Assembly: GCA_964593555.1 (NCBI GenBank)
Contig: CAZQIC010000019.1
Location: 1 to 50,162 of the forward strand
Reading direction: 5' to 3'
Source of the DNA: CAZQIC01 sp964593555
GTDB lineage: Bacteria; Bacteroidota; Bacteroidia; JAFLBG01
Length of the DNA stretch: 50,162 nt
The notes beneath the pieces are model-generated. The model saw only the letters and a list, made by a program, of their open reading frames with translations, had not been told where the DNA came from and did no database searches. Every line of letters starts with the position of its first letter. Position 1 is the stretch's first letter. Positions 49,985 through 50,162 of this stretch are shown piece by piece. The translations under genes and the position numbers were made by a program.

Positions 49985-50162
49985 TTATTCCTGCGAAGTA
50001 ATTATGTCATGCCCGCCATCCATCAGGTATTTATCTCTTTCAAAAAGTTTGAGGTCGCTTGCCATCATTTCTTTTACTAGTTGCTCAATGGTGTGTTTGG
50101 GCTCCCAGCCTAATTCTTTTTTCGCCTTTGATGCATCACCAACCAATAAATCAACTTCTGTT
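49985..50162 (-). CDS. gmd: GDP-mannose 4,6-dehydratase, C-terminal end (cut by window edge)
   Basis: The minus strand reads TEVDLLVGDASKAKKELGWE and then PKHTIEQLVKEMMASD, before a stop at 49985-49987. This is the characteristic C-terminus of GDP-mannose 4,6-dehydratase. The enzyme makes GDP-4-keto-6-deoxy-mannose, the substrate of the next gene product. The catalytic part lies beyond the window. Confidence 0.9.
   Translation of the reverse strand, partial: TEVDLLVGDASKAKKELGWEPKHTIEQLVKEMMASDLKLFERDKYLMDGGHDIITSQE

Overview
The window comes from a Bacteroidota chromosome; I cannot name the genus. Five secreted proteins carry type IX secretion (T9SS) C-terminal sorting domains, both type A and the gliding-motility type B. 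Several genes are preceded by the Bacteroidota -7 element TAnnTTTG, and Shine-Dalgarno sequences are largely absent. The oxidase genes (two subunit III genes, subunit IV, SCO, DUF420, CyoE) are arranged as in aerobic Bacteroidota. A 10-base run of N at 21500-21509 shows this is a draft or metagenome assembly.

1-3541 is the right end of an integrated mobile element. It holds the start of an IS5-type transposase, a STAS-like protein, a TPR protein, a small membrane protein, a candidate structured RNA and a complete tyrosine recombinase. It ends in the 3' part of a tRNA-Leu(TAA), which has no 5' half. The old tRNA terminator follows directly, and chromosomal genes resume after it.

3711-13797 holds a membrane-anchored SpoIIE phosphatase and a secreted alpha/beta hydrolase-fold protein that lacks its catalytic residues. 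Next comes a minus-strand run of exported proteins: two T9SS type B proteins (one IgGFc-binding-like), two T9SS type A proteins, and a lipoprotein fusing an astacin-like protease to a bulb-type lectin.

13967-30794 is mostly housekeeping and surface genes. It contains two distant paralogues of an uncharacterised helical-repeat family, a PIF1-type helicase with HRDC and HTH domains, an M1 aminopeptidase, a DUF349 protein, a large repeat adhesin, an Omp28-like T9SS protein, a BamE-like lipoprotein and a small frameshifted gene.

30964-39883 encodes the phosphate transport pair (DUF47 + PiT). mutS follows, translationally coupled to a zinc-ribbon protein. Then come a GT39-like glycosyltransferase coupled to a SpoU methyltransferase, and a second SpoIIE phosphatase with TPR repeats.

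39891-44552 is a cytochrome oxidase biogenesis operon (cyoE, two subunit III genes, subunit IV, SCO, DUF420, then a carboxypeptidase-regulatory-domain protein). Subunits I and II are not in the window. 44682-50162 is an exopolysaccharide operon read on the minus strand: gmd (partial), fcl, a Wzi-like protein, a WecA/MraY-like transferase and a second Wzi-like protein. It couples GDP-L-fucose synthesis to lipid-linked sugar initiation and outer-membrane capsule attachment.

The least explained parts are the structured RNA candidate with its own promoter and terminator (1567-1826), the multi-armed palindromic element at 18197-18323, and a 7-bp repeat array that encodes the signal peptide of one Wzi-like protein (48954-49016).
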